DNA of 64,000 nt, from positions 496,001 through 560,000 of the forward strand of contig NC_019902.2 in the NCBI RefSeq assembly GCF_000321415.2. The letters are read 5' to 3'. Source of the DNA: Thioalkalivibrio nitratireducens DSM 14787 (lineage in GTDB: Bacteria; Pseudomonadota; Gammaproteobacteria; Ectothiorhodospirales; Ectothiorhodospiraceae). Below the pieces are notes generated by a model. The model was not told where the DNA came from. It made no database searches and saw only the letters and a program-made list of their open reading frames with translations. A program made the translations under genes and the position numbers. How positions within the stretch are numbered: position 1 is the stretch's first letter; every line of letters starts with the position of its first letter. Positions 51,221-60,620 of this stretch are shown here, in pieces.

Positions 51221-51973
51221 TTATCTGTCCGAGGCGATCGGGCGGGAAAGGTTGATTCCGTCGGCCTGCATGCGCTCGAGCACACCACGCCAGTTCGACA
51301 GGCGCGCGGTGGAGTCTCCGGCCGAGGTCGTGGCCCCGTCCGGCCACAGTCCCTGGCTGTTGAAGCTGAACACCGGCGTCAGGTCGTCGCGCCGGGAGGC
51401 CGGACGGATGTCGGAGATCAGGTTGTCCAGGATCAGGGGTTCGGCATCCTCGGACGGATAATAGCCCAGCACCATGTGCACCTCGGTTGCGTTGCTCGCC
51501 AGCGCGCCGAGCCGGGCATGGACATAGAACAGGCGCAGGCGCGAGTCGGGTATGCCCAGCTTGCGCAGGCTCACGTATTTGGCGATGGAGTAGTCCTCGC
51601 AGTCGCCACCGCCCTTGCCGAGGGTTTCCAGCGGCGTGGCCCAGTAATCGTTCTTTCCCCAGAGATCCTGGTCCGTCGTGTAACGCACGTTTCGGTTGAA
51701 AAAATCGTTGATCCGATGGATCTGGCGGCGCTCGTCGAGCGAAGCCGCGCGCACCAGCGTGTCCCGCCAGTCCTGGACACGCTGGACGGCCTGGCCATCG
51801 TAGCGCTGGGCAGCGAGGCGCTCGAGGCGGGCGAAATCGGACAGGCCTGCGTGCAGCCAGCCGGCTGCGACCAGCGCGAAAAGGAGCAGTACCGACACGA
51901 TCGCCGGCAGGGTGGTGGTGACGTACCGGGAACGCACGGGCTTCACCCCGAACTCCACGGGATCCCGGGGCAT
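51221..51973 (-). CDS. lapG: LapG, periplasmic transglutaminase-like cysteine protease
   Basis: A 250-residue BTLCP with one N-terminal TM/signal (about 22-42) and catalytic triad Cys125 (GGDCEDYS), His166 (EVHMVLGYY) and Asp183 (LILDN). FFNRNVRYTTDQDLWGKNDYWATPLETL contains the calcium-site region of LapG. It cleaves the N-terminus of LapA-type giant adhesins and releases cells from biofilm when c-di-GMP is low. The adhesin gene itself is not in this window. Confidence 0.94.
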   Translation of the reverse strand: MPRDPVEFGVKPVRSRYVTTTLPAIVSVLLLFALVAAGWLHAGLSDFARLERLAAQRYDGQAVQRVQDWRDTLVRAASLDERRQIHRINDFFNRNVRYTTDQDLWGKNDYWATPLETLGKGGGDCEDYSIAKYVSLRKLGIPDSRLRLFYVHARLGALASNATEVHMVLGYYPSEDAEPLILDNLISDIRPASRRDDLTPVFSFNSQGLWPDGATTSAGDSTARLSNWRGVLERMQADGINLSRPIASDR

Positions 51974-52212
51974 GCGGGTGCATCGGCCGGAAACAGGACC
52001 GGTACAGGGTTGGCAGGGCCGTTGGGATCGGGCTCCGCCGCGTATCGATCCGTGCAGGTTCCGGGAATGCTGCGGCGCGGGCGGGGCCGGGGGACGGTTC
52101 GTGAACCAGGCTGCCCGTTACCCGGTACCGATGGCTGCGCGCGCAGTGCATTCGGGAACCGGTGCGGGTTGCAGCTGAGGACCGACATGGTGTGTCCGGC
52201 CGATGCGTCGGG

Positions 52213-52734
52213 TCACCGGAACGGCATCCCCGGCATCAAACCTTCCGGCCGGGTCATGCGGTGCATGTCGGTCGAGATGCGTCCCATCGTGCCGCTCATC
52301 GTACCGGCGGCGTGGGTCATCCGCCCGACCGTACCGTCCATGGCTCCCACATCCCCGGCCATGCCCCGGATGCTCAGCGTGATACGGTCGACATCGGCAT
52401 TCATGGAACGCAGATCGGACCCCATGAATTCGGCATCGGTCCGGATCCGGGCGAGGTCGCCGGACATGCCGGTCTGGCCTGCCACGATGCTCTCCGCCAT
52501 GACCTCCATGTCTCCGACCATGTAGGACATGTCCACGTTCATGCTGGACACATCGGCACCCATCTGCGTTACGGCGCGGGTCATCGTGCTCATGTCGCGG
52601 CCCATGTTGATCATGAACAGCCCCATGCCCGCAAAGGCCAGCGCGAAGCCGATCAACACGATGCCTGCACCGATCATCTGCGCTCTGGAAATAGCGGTTG
52701 TGGGCTCTTGCTGCTCCCTGAACTGCTCGGACAT
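52213..52734 (-). CDS. Methionine-rich single-TM protein of unknown function
   Basis: A 173-residue protein: a short cytoplasmic start, one TM helix (about 20-43, MIGAGIVLIGFALAFAGMGLFMI), then ~125 residues with Met every three to four positions (MGRDMSTMTRAVTQMG, SSMNVDMSYMVGDMEVM). In all 25 of 173 residues are Met. The spacing and lack of Pro suggest a long amphipathic helix or coiled coil with a Met face. ATG 52734 has AGAGGA upstream. It lies upstream of lapG on the same strand (240 bp gap). No known family. Confidence 0.75.
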   Translation of the reverse strand: MSEQFREQQEPTTAISRAQMIGAGIVLIGFALAFAGMGLFMINMGRDMSTMTRAVTQMGADVSSMNVDMSYMVGDMEVMAESIVAGQTGMSGDLARIRTDAEFMGSDLRSMNADVDRITLSIRGMAGDVGAMDGTVGRMTHAAGTMSGTMGRISTDMHRMTRPEGLMPGMPFR

Positions 52735-52812
52735 GCTTCCTCTCCAGCTGGTGCCGACGCAGTTGCACGCCCTTGGGCTGATTGAAGTCGGCAGGGGTGG
52801 CCGCGGGCCGGT

Positions 52813-52832
52813 GTAGCCAAAAGGCTGGCTAC
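52813..52832. promoter_or_regulatory. Small inverted repeat between divergent genes
   Basis: GTAGCCA-aaaggc-TGGCTAC, 7 bp arms, in the 220 bp gap between the Met-rich gene and selO. It could be an operator or a 5' UTR hairpin of the Met-rich gene; no T-run follows. Confidence 0.3.
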
Positions 52833-52954
52833 ATCAGAGCATAATCCATGAACGGCGGGACTGCCCGGGGCCGGCGAAGACGCGCAGTCGCCAATTCCCC
52901 GCACAGAGCGGCGACAAACGGACGCAAGGACGGGTTTGTGAAATAGTCGGGTCC

Positions 52955-54482
52955 ATGCGCTGGAACTTCGATCACAGCTATGCCCGCCTGCCCGAACCGT
53001 TTTACGCCCGGGTCGAACCCGTGCCGGTCAACGCTCCTGAACTGGTGCTGCTGAACCGCGCCCTGGCCGATGATCTGGGGCTGGAAGCGGATGCACTGGC
53101 GGGGGCGGACGGCGCCCTGATGCTCGGCGGCAACCGGGTCGAAGCCACGAGCGAGCCTATCGCGCAGGCCTATGCGGGGCACCAGTTCGGTCACTTCACC
53201 CTGCTCGGGGACGGCCGCGCGCATCTGCTGGGCGAACATCGCACACCGGACGGACGGCGCGTCGACATCCAGCTCAAGGGTTCCGGGCCGACGCCCTTCT
53301 CACGCCGGGGTGATGGGCGCGCGGCGCTGGGGCCGATGCTGCGCGAGTACCTGATCAGCGAGGCGATGCGCGGGCTGGGTAGTCCCGACCACCCGCAGCC
53401 TGGCCGTAGTCGCGACCGGGGAGCGGGTGTTCCGGGAAGACGCGCTGCCCGGGGCCGTGCTGACGCGGGTGGCCGACAGCCATCTCCGGGTCGGAACCTT
53501 CGAGTACGCGGCGGCACTCGATGCCGGTCTCGACGTTCCCGGCCGCGCGGGAACGGGGACCGACGCCGATGCGGTCGCGCCCGACGGTGCGTCGTTCACG
53601 CGTGCGCTTGCCGACTACACGCTGCGGCGCCACTACCCCGAACGGCTCGACCGGCCGACGCGCTATCTCGACCTGCTGGAAGCGGTGATGGATCGCCAGG
53701 CGGCACTGATCGCGCAATGGATGCGGGTGGGTTTCGTGCACGGAGTGATGAATACCGACAACATGGCGCTGTCCGGCGAGACCATCGATTACGGCCCCTG
53801 TGCGTTCATGGACGAGTACGATCCGGCCACCGTATTCAGTTCCATCGACCGCCAGGGCCGCTATGCCTTCGGGAATCAGGCGCCGATCGCACAGTGGAAC
53901 CTCGCGCGGTTTGCGGAGACATTGCTGCCGCTGATCGATCCGGATCCGAAAGCGGCGGTGGCCAGGGCCGAGGAAGCGCTCGGCCGCTTCCCGGCATTGT
54001 TCACCGGGTACTGGCGCGCCGCGATGCGCGCAAAACTCGGGCTCGAGCGGGAGGAACCCGGCGATCAGGCGCTGATTGAGTCGCTGCTGGAGTGGATGCA
54101 GCACAGCGGCGCGGACTACACGAACACGTTCCGCGATCTCGCCGATCGGGCCGCGATCGATGCGCCCGCGCGGGTCGATCGCGCGTTTCAGGATCCGGAG
54201 TTCCTGGCCTGGCACGCGCGCTGGAAGGAACGGCTGGCACGCGAGCCCGGTGATCCGGACGATGCAATCGCCCGGATGCGTGCCGCCAGCCCGGCGGTGA
54301 TTCCCCGCAACCACCGGGTGGAACAGGCCCTTGAGGCCGTGGTTCATTCCGGCGACCTCGAACCCGTGCACCGACTGCTGGAGGTGTTGGCCGACCCTTA
54401 CGATACCCGCCACGACGATTCCGAGTACCGTCGCCCGCCGCCACCGGACCAGCGCGTCTACCAGACCTTCTGCGGTACCTGA
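52955..54482 (+). pseudogene. selO: SelO/YdiU protein adenylyltransferase, split by a one-base insertion
   Basis: The first frame (ATG 52955) gives the SelO N-terminus ([72 protein letters not shown]). An extra base at about 53381 breaks it after GLG. Removing it restores [20 protein letters not shown] and joins the second frame, which carries [30 protein letters not shown] and the C-terminal CGT. SelO is a pseudokinase-fold enzyme that AMPylates proteins under oxidative stress. One clean indel in an otherwise well-kept gene could be a sequencing error. Confidence 0.88.
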
Positions 54483-54913
54483 ACCGGTTCCGGACCGACC
54501 GGTTGCCGGGGATCGCGCCGCTGGCTCGCTGCACGCAGCGCCGGATACAGCATCTGCCGTCGGCGACCCGGATGCGACAGCGGGCGATAGTGCGTGGCCG
54601 CGGTACGCGGGTAACAGCACGGGGCCAGGGTGAGGCGGCAGCCGCTGCGGGCGGCGAGTTCGATGAGTCTGAGATGCAGATCCCCGCAGGCGTGCAGCGC
54701 TGCCACCTGGACGCCTGCACCGATCCAGCTCGAAGTGTCGGCGGCCAGGACATCCTGCGGCTGCAGCGTGACCGGCAGCCCCTGACGGTCGGCCAGTCTC
54801 TGGCCTTCCGCACACAGCGAGGGCCGCTTTTCCAGCGCAAGCACACCGAGGCCGTGCCGCCGGGCCAGCAACGCGGTGTGGCGGGCAAAACGTTCGGCGT
54901 GAGAAAGAGGCAC
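54458..54913 (-). pseudogene. Truncated methyltransferase (Methyltransf_32-like)
   Basis: A 151-residue frame with VLALEKRPSLCAEGQRLADRQGLPVTLQPQDVL and ALHACGDLHLRLIELAARSGCRLTLAPCCY, the core of Methyltransf_32 proteins, which are normally ~400 residues. The SAM motif I (D-x-C-x-G-K-G) that should precede is missing, and the C-terminus overlaps the selO 3' end. It is probably a remnant; a functional short protein cannot be ruled out. Confidence 0.55.
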
Positions 54914-55092
54914 GGGCGGGCGCGGGGATCCGGGGCGTCGGCGTCATTGAAGCATGTCGGCTGCAGGTGCGTTCCGTGGGGCACCGCGTGTGCGCGAACC
55001 GCGTGGCGGTACCCTTTACAGCACGAAGCCGATCCGCGACCCTGCGCTACAGCGCAATAGCTGGGGTCGACCGAGCCCTCGGGAAGGAAGAC

Positions 55093-55866
55093 ATGCAGGA
55101 AACGGGTTCCGAATCCATTCGGACAGCACTCATCACGGGCAATTCCAGTGGTCTGGGCCTGGGACTGACACGGGTACTGAAGCGTGGGGGTACCGCGGTC
55201 TACGGGTTGAGCCGGCGCGGCTGTCCCGAGCCGGTCGCGGGAGACGTGCGGGTGGATCTCGCCGAGCACGACCGGATTGCACCTGCGCTGGGCCGGCTGC
55301 TCGAAGGTGTCGAACGCCTGGACCTGGTGGTGCTCAATGCCGGGATCCTGGGCCAGATCCAGCGCATGCAGGATGCCGACCTCGCCGAACTCAAGCACGT
55401 GATGGACGTCAACGTCTGGGCCAACAAGCCGATCCTGGACGAACTGCTCCGGCGCGAGATTCCGGTCGGCCAGATCGTGGCGATCTCGTCTGGCGCGGCC
55501 GTGTTCGGGAGTCACGGCTGGAGTGGTTACGCGCTCTCCAAGGCGGCGCTGAACATGCTGGTGCAGCTCTACGCGCACGAGTTTCCGGATACACCAGTGC
55601 ACAGCCTCGCTCCGGGCCTGGTCGATACGGCCATGCAGGAGTATCTGTGCGAGGACGCCGATGTCGGGGCGTTTCCCGGCCTGGAGCGCCTGCGCGAGGC
55701 CCGCGGAACGGCCGATATGCCGGACTCGGAGGCTGCCGCGCAGCAGGTGCTCGAGAGTCTGACGGCGCTGCGGGCGGAGCCAAGCGGGCGCTTTCTGGAT
55801 CTGCGCGCGTTGCGCGACCCCGATGCCTACCAGCGTCTGCTGGCCAGCAAGGCCACCGGGCGCTGA
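55093..55866 (+). CDS. Short-chain dehydrogenase/reductase
   Basis: A 257-residue SDR with cofactor motif TALITGNSSGLGLGLTRVL, LVVLNAGI (NAG), catalytic Ser in AISSGAA and Tyr-x-x-x-Lys in YALSK, and a C-terminal APGLVDTAMQ. ATG 55093 has GGAAGGA upstream; the longer frame to 54967 lacks support. Substrate unknown. It stands alone on its strand. Confidence 0.88.
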   Translation: MQETGSESIRTALITGNSSGLGLGLTRVLKRGGTAVYGLSRRGCPEPVAGDVRVDLAEHDRIAPALGRLLEGVERLDLVVLNAGILGQIQRMQDADLAELKHVMDVNVWANKPILDELLRREIPVGQIVAISSGAAVFGSHGWSGYALSKAALNMLVQLYAHEFPDTPVHSLAPGLVDTAMQEYLCEDADVGAFPGLERLREARGTADMPDSEAAAQQVLESLTALRAEPSGRFLDLRALRDPDAYQRLLASKATGR

Positions 55867-56249
55867 GGGGGGGGCGGCGTCAGGGTTTGTGAGAATGCGG
55901 TCTGCCGGGGCGAAGCTGACCGGGAAACCGGCCAAGACTGGCGCAGTTGCTCGTGCGCGGAGAGCTGCGCATCGCGGCTCGCGGCCGGCGGCGGACTTCC
56001 CGGTTGCACCTGAGCCGCCGGATCGCAGCAGCCGAGATCCGCGGGATGGGCGCGTACCGGCCGATCGTCTGCCGTCGAACACTTCAAGGTGCAGCGGCGG
56101 TACTCTAGGAAATCGTCGTACTCCTCGTGCGCGACCACAGTCGCCGGCCATGGTGCGCGCGGTTCCGGTCGCTCGGGGGGCAGTTATGACAGCGGTGCGG
56201 GGGCTGATCCCCGCGCTGGAAACGTCGTCAGAACGCGGGAGGCAGTGAG
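55867..56249. other. Non-coding gap
   Basis: 383 bp with no convincing gene, RNA or repeat. Open frames here are short and lack Shine-Dalgarno sequences. It presumably contains the promoter of the next gene. Confidence 0.45.
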
Positions 56250-56774
56250 ATGCGCAAACGGATCGTCCCGGCAACACAGGAGCGGGCTGCGGGAGCACGC
56301 AGCGACTGGCTGGATCTGCAACGGGTGGTCGAGGTCGAGATGACTTCCGAGGATCCCGAACACCCGATCGAAAATGCGCTGATACCCGGCAGGGAGGGGG
56401 GCTGGCGCGCGTCCGGGCCGGGGGCACAGGTGATCCGGTTGCTGTTCGACGAACCCCGGCCGATCCGGCGGATCTGGCTGCATTTCGAGGAGCCGAGGCT
56501 GGAGCGCACGCAGCAGTTGGTGCTTCGCTGGTCGCCGGATCGCGGCCAGAATATGGTCGAGGTGGTGCGTCAGCAATGGAACTTCAGCCCCCAGGGCGCC
56601 ACCGCGGAAACCGAGGACATCGTCCTCGGGGTGCCGAACGTGACGCTGCTGGAACTGGCCATTATCCCGGACATCAGCGGCGGCGAGGCCCGGGCATCGC
56701 TTGCGCAGTTGCGGGTGGAAGTCAGCGAATCGGAACCGTCGCAGGCACCGGCTGCCCCCGGTGCCCGGGAGTAG
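56250..56774 (+). CDS. Hypothetical protein, possible beta-sandwich (discoidin-like)
   Basis: A 174-residue protein with a good Shine-Dalgarno (GGGAGG). It reads as beta-rich: DLQRVVEVEMTSEDPEHPIENALIPGREGGWRASGPGAQVIRLLFDEPRPIRRIWLHFEE and LVLRWS. That layout (unbound 'ENAL', 'W.A...G.Q.I.L.F', 'I..I.L.FEE') recalls F5/8 type C-like sandwiches, but I cannot name the family. Intracellular by lack of a signal peptide. It is followed after 47 bp by DUF2891. Confidence 0.7.
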   Translation: MRKRIVPATQERAAGARSDWLDLQRVVEVEMTSEDPEHPIENALIPGREGGWRASGPGAQVIRLLFDEPRPIRRIWLHFEEPRLERTQQLVLRWSPDRGQNMVEVVRQQWNFSPQGATAETEDIVLGVPNVTLLELAIIPDISGGEARASLAQLRVEVSESEPSQAPAAPGARE

Positions 56775-56821
56775 CGGCCGGGTCGTCAGCGCACGGTATC
56801 CGGCGCGGTGGGCGTGAACCC

Positions 56822-57844
56822 GTGGATCCCGTGCTCGATGCCGCGACCACCGAGGCGTATGCGCGCGCGGGATTGGCCAACATCCGGCGCGAGTATCCCA
56901 ACCATCCCGGACACCTTCTGACCGGCGAAGAGGATCTCCGCGCGCCGTCGCAGCTGCATCCGATCTTCTACGGCTGCTTCGACTGGCACTCGTCGGTGCA
57001 CCAGCACTGGATGCTCGTGCGACTGCTGCGCCGGTCGCCGCGCCTCGGTATGGCCGACGCGGTCCGGAACACGCTGGACCGCCAGTTCGACGTCGGCGCT
57101 GCGCGGATCGAGGCCGCTTACTTCCAGCATCCCCAGCGCCGCAGTTTCGAGCGCCCCTATGGCTGGGCCTGGTTGCTGACGCTGGCCGCCGAACTCGAGG
57201 CCTGGGGGGAAGCAGCGCCGCGGCGCTGGGCCGCGGCGCTGCAGCCGTTGACCGACACGGTGCGGGGTCGCTGCCTCGACTGGCTGGCCGGGACACGGTA
57301 CCCGCAGCGCGCCGGCACCCACGGCAACAGCGCGTTCGCCTGCGCTCTGCTGCTGGATGCCGCGAATGTCAGCGGCGACGTCGATCTGGCCGAAGCGGCG
57401 GTGGCGGCGGCATGGCGCTGGTACGCGGCCGATGCCGGGTATCCGGCCTGGATCGAACCGTCGGCCACCGACTTCCTGTCGCCGGCGCTGGTCGAGGCCG
57501 ACCTGATGGCGCGCATCGTGCCGGGCGACGGGTTCCCCGAGTGGCTGGAGGGCTTCCTCCCGGTCCCCGATCCGCTCGAGGAACCGGTGGTGGTGACAGA
57601 ACGGGGTGACCCTCAGGGTGTGCATCTCGACGGCCTCAACCTCAGCCGGGCCTGGTGCTGGCGCAGGATCGGGGCCACGCTTCCAGCGGATCATCCGTGG
57701 CGGCCTGCCGCACACAGGGCGGCTGCGCGCCACGCGGTCGCCTCGCTCCCCGCCGTGCTGTCCGGCGACTACGTGGCGGAACACTGGCTACCGAGCTTTG
57801 CCGTCTACCTGTTCGAAGGCGCTCTCGTGCCGCCCGGAACCTGA
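56822..57844 (+). CDS. DUF2891 family protein
   Basis: A 340-residue protein with the DUF2891 hallmarks HPIFYGCFDWHSSVHQHWMLVRLLR near the N-terminus, GTHGNSAFACALLLDAA in the middle and LDGLNLSRAWCWRRI...AEHWLPSFAVYLFEG near the end, an alpha/alpha-barrel-like layout. GTG 56822 (MDPVLDAA) is chosen by family length. Function unknown. Confidence 0.87.
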   Translation: MDPVLDAATTEAYARAGLANIRREYPNHPGHLLTGEEDLRAPSQLHPIFYGCFDWHSSVHQHWMLVRLLRRSPRLGMADAVRNTLDRQFDVGAARIEAAYFQHPQRRSFERPYGWAWLLTLAAELEAWGEAAPRRWAAALQPLTDTVRGRCLDWLAGTRYPQRAGTHGNSAFACALLLDAANVSGDVDLAEAAVAAAWRWYAADAGYPAWIEPSATDFLSPALVEADLMARIVPGDGFPEWLEGFLPVPDPLEEPVVVTERGDPQGVHLDGLNLSRAWCWRRIGATLPADHPWRPAAHRAAARHAVASLPAVLSGDYVAEHWLPSFAVYLFEGALVPPGT

Positions 57845-57895
57845 TGGATGTCGACCGGAATGGCGACCGGGGATGCGCGACGCCAGTATCGGATG

Positions 57896-58384
57896 CTAGC
57901 GGGGTTCGCCGGGTGCAGGAGCGGGCGGGTCGCGCTCGCGGAGCTGTCGCTGGAGGAACCGGTCCAGCTGGTTGGCGAAGGCTTGCCGGTCGCGCGGATG
58001 CAGCGCCGACGGACCGCCGGTGTCGACGCCCGATGCGCGCAACGTCTCCATGAAGTCGCGCATGCCGAGACGTGCGCGAATCGTGTCCGCGCCGTACATC
58101 TCGCCCCGAGGGTTCAGCGCATGGCCGCCGCGTTCGATGACCTCGGCCGCCAGCGGGATGTCTGCGGTGACTACCAGGTCGCCCGCCTCCAGCCGCGCCA
58201 CGATCTCGTTGTCGGCCACGTCGAACCCCGAACCAACCTGGATCGCGCGCACGAACCGGGAAGGGGGCACCCGTAGCGGCTGGTTCGCCACCAGCGTCAC
58301 CGGTACCCGGGTACGCTCGGCCGCCCGGAACAGGATTTCCTTGATCACGCCGGGGCAGGCGTCGGCATCGACCCAGATTTTCAT
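57896..58384 (-). CDS. yaiI: YaiI/YqxD family protein (DUF188)
   Basis: A 162-residue protein beginning [18 protein letters not shown], then [39 protein letters not shown] and [30 protein letters not shown], the full DUF188 pattern. The fold is PIN-like with conserved Asp residues, suggesting a nuclease; the role is not established. Convergent with DUF2891. Confidence 0.92.
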   Translation of the reverse strand: MKIWVDADACPGVIKEILFRAAERTRVPVTLVANQPLRVPPSRFVRAIQVGSGFDVADNEIVARLEAGDLVVTADIPLAAEVIERGGHALNPRGEMYGADTIRARLGMRDFMETLRASGVDTGGPSALHPRDRQAFANQLDRFLQRQLRERDPPAPAPGEPR

Positions 58385-58539
58385 CGGTGGGCGTTCATGG
58401 CTGGACGTTCACGAGCAGTCTCCTTGGCGCTGGCCCCGACCCGGCTCCGGATCCGGGCAAATCCGGTGCGGCCGCGGCCATCGCGGGGCGTGCATGATAC
58501 CATCGCCTGCACCACCCACCGGAACCCCGGGAACCGAGC

Positions 58540-59085
58540 ATGGCGGGCTCACTGAAGGATCAATTGCTGAAGGCCGGCGTTGCCAGCAGGAAGCAGGCGA
58601 AAGAAGCCGAACTGGAGAAGCGCCGGAAGCAGAAACAGGGCCGGCAGCGGGCCGACAAGGAAGAGCGCGAACGGGCGGCCGCAATCGAGGCAGCGCGCGT
58701 GGCGAAGCTGGAGAAAGACCGGCAGCTGAACGAGCAGCGCAAGCAGGAGCAGGCGCAGCGTGCCCTGCAGGCCGAGATCCGGCAACTGGCCGAGCAGCAC
58801 CGGATCGATCCGCCCGAGAACGCGGACCTGCGCTACCACTTCGTCTGGGAGAACAGGGTCCGTTCGCTGTGGGTCGATGCGGGCCTGCGTGCCCAGCTGT
58901 CGGACGGCCGGCTGGCGCTGGTGGCGGTCGATCAGGCGTTTCTTCTCGTGCCCGCTGCGATCGCCCACCGCATCCGGCTCCGGGATCCGAACGCGGTAGT
59001 GCAACCCGAGTCCGGGGCCACGGACGGGGCACCCGGCGACGACGAGTACGCGGACTACCCCGTCCCGGACGATCTTCACTGGTAG
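58540..59085 (+). CDS. DUF2058 family protein (YaiL-like)
   Basis: A 181-residue protein: N-terminal SLKDQLLKAGVASRKQAKEAELEKRRKQ, a long charged coiled coil, then YHFVWENRVRSLWVDAGLRAQLSDGRLALVAVDQAFLLVPAAIAHRIRLRDP and an acidic C-terminus (DEYADYPVPDDLHW). This is the DUF2058/YaiL layout. It is a putative nucleoprotein/polysome-associated factor; function not established. Confidence 0.9.
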   Translation: MAGSLKDQLLKAGVASRKQAKEAELEKRRKQKQGRQRADKEERERAAAIEAARVAKLEKDRQLNEQRKQEQAQRALQAEIRQLAEQHRIDPPENADLRYHFVWENRVRSLWVDAGLRAQLSDGRLALVAVDQAFLLVPAAIAHRIRLRDPNAVVQPESGATDGAPGDDEYADYPVPDDLHW

Positions 59086-59265
59086 CCGGTTGACCTGCCA
59101 TGCCCGGATCGGAACCGATGTCGGGTGAAGTCCGCCTGTACGCGGCCTGCAGCGTGGCCCGCGACGGGTACGGGCCAAGAACTCGGCGGCCGAGAACGGA
59201 CCCGCGACTCCCGGCTGCTGTTCCCGCCCGGCCTGCCGATCCGCGATCCTGGTCCGGAACCGGTG

Positions 59266-59747
59266 ATGAACGCTCGATCCGCCAGCGCCTTTTCGACCGC
59301 CTCGCTGGAGAACCTGCGCCGCCGCCTCCTGGACCTGACCGGGCGCAACCGGTTGCTGGACTTCACCCACGGGCGCTCCGGCAACATCCGGATCATCGAC
59401 GATGCCGACAGTTCGCAGCACCGTGCGCTGGTGGACGCGATCGACCGCCGGAATCTCGTCATCAAGGGACCGCCCGGACAGGCACGTCGCAGACGATCAC
59501 CGATCCGATCGCTCTGCGACCCTCGCGCAGGGCCGAAGGTGCTGTTCGTGGCCGAGAAGCTCGCTGCACTGGAAGTGGTGAAGCGCCGCCTCGATCACGC
59601 GGGAATTGGTGATTTCTCTCTCGAACTGCACAGTCTGAGATCCAGAAGCGCCGGGTGCTCGATGTCGAATCCAGGAGCGTCTTGCCAACCAGGGCCGCTA
59701 TCGGCCGCCGGCGGAGCTCGATGTCGACATTGCCCGCCAAGAGAAGT
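59266..59747 (+). pseudogene. Remnant of a large DUF4011-domain helicase
   Basis: ATG 59266 leads to SLENLRRRLLDLTGRNRLLDFTHGRSGNIRIIDD, the start of DUF4011 proteins (usually >1,500 residues). After a few dozen residues the sequence jumps to VIKGPPG, where a one-base loss breaks the Walker A (restored frame GPPGTGTSQTIT). KVLFVAEKLAALEVVKRRLDHAGIGDFSLELHS of the helicase core follows, then another shift (restored ERLANQGRYRPPAELDVDIA). Hundreds of residues are deleted and the tail is cut by the MITE fragment. Relatives are often found in defence islands. Confidence 0.8.
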
Positions 59748-59824
59748 CCTGATTATCGCGAAACCTCCGCAGCGAGTGCGACGCCATTCTGCGTCGGTCG
59801 TCATTGCGAGCGTAGCGCGGCGCC
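59748..59824. repeat. Fragment of the MITE-like element, inverted relative to 27625-27699
   Basis: cctgattatcgcgaaacctc then cgcagcgagtgcgacgcc and tcattgcgagcgtagcgcgg match the right end of the element at 27421-27699 over about 75 bp. It sits exactly where the DUF4011 remnant stops, its cctgatt supplying the stop codon. Confidence 0.75.
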
Positions 59825-60620
59825 ACCTGTTGCCATCACGGTAGCCACCGCCGACCCTGCAAGAAACGCAGGCGAACGAAGCCAACGACCGTCATCCGCC
59901 ATCCTCACGCAGTGTGCACCACAATCTGCGGCCAGAGGCTCACGCGGCTAGTGGGCCATGCGGGGAGTTCCTCACCCGATCGCTTCGCCAGACACGCCGG
60001 CGCTGCGTTGGGCAAGTTTGAAATAGGTTGCCATTCCTGCACTTGGCCGCTTTGCCCGCCTGCGCGCCTTGCTCCGGCGCTCCCGGCTGTGCTCCATAGG
60101 CACCGAACGTGCCGTATGGCCCGCTAGCGTCGCCCGGTTCGGCCTTTCTTGAATCCACCAATCAGAATGATTATCATTGATGATATTGGTGGCTCCGAGT
60201 GAAAGCCCGTCACCCGGTGCCTCATGCGATCGTCGCGACGCCTGTCGCGAAAGCCTTCGGGGACCGATGACGGCTTCCGGGGCCTCGTAGCCAGCCAGCC
60301 GTTGACGGCCAGCCAGCCAGCCAAGCAGCCCGTATCCATGACTGGAGCGAGAGATGCCCGCGCGTGCTGACCCGTCCACTGTACCCGTCGCGCCACCTGC
60401 GGGGGCGACCCGGGCTGTGCCGATCGCAGAAAACAGCCCCGTTGTCGGCCAGGCGACCGTCTCTCCCGCCTCTCCCATGTGCCTACGGCGCGGCTTCTCC
60501 CGGTTTCAGGGCGATGTCGCGTCGGTGCGGGATTTCGTGCACCGACCGCATTCGTCGGCTCCTGTGCAGCCACGCTGCACCCTCCACGTTCGATTCAACC
60601 CCCAGTTCGGGAGACCTGTC
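59825..60620. other. Long intergenic region upstream of the iron cluster
   Basis: About 800 bp. It includes a Fur-box core (60166-60178) set within an outer inverted repeat CCACCAAT (60155-60162) / ATTGGTGG (60185-60192). The part 60193-60620 would be an unusually long 5' leader for the first gene; frames there are open but carry no recognisable protein. 59825-60150 shows nothing I can name. Confidence 0.5.
60166..60178. promoter_or_regulatory. Fur-box core
   Basis: aatgattatcatt (minus strand AATGATAATCATT) equals the central 13 bp of the 19 bp Fur consensus. It is upstream of a run of iron genes ending in feoAB and lies in an AT-rich island in GC-rich DNA. Iron-dependent repression of the cluster is a reasonable inference. 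Confidence 0.75.

Noticed and set aside
53427-54482. Second half of selO as an independent gene starting with an ATG
   Set aside because: The ATG-like start is internal to conserved SelO sequence and the two halves join in register after removing one base, so one broken gene is the better reading.
54001-56427. 808-codon minus-strand open frame across selO, the methyltransferase remnant and the SDR gene
   Set aside because: It runs antisense or out of frame to three recognisable proteins and is Arg/Pro/Ser-rich, typical of GC-rich shadow frames.
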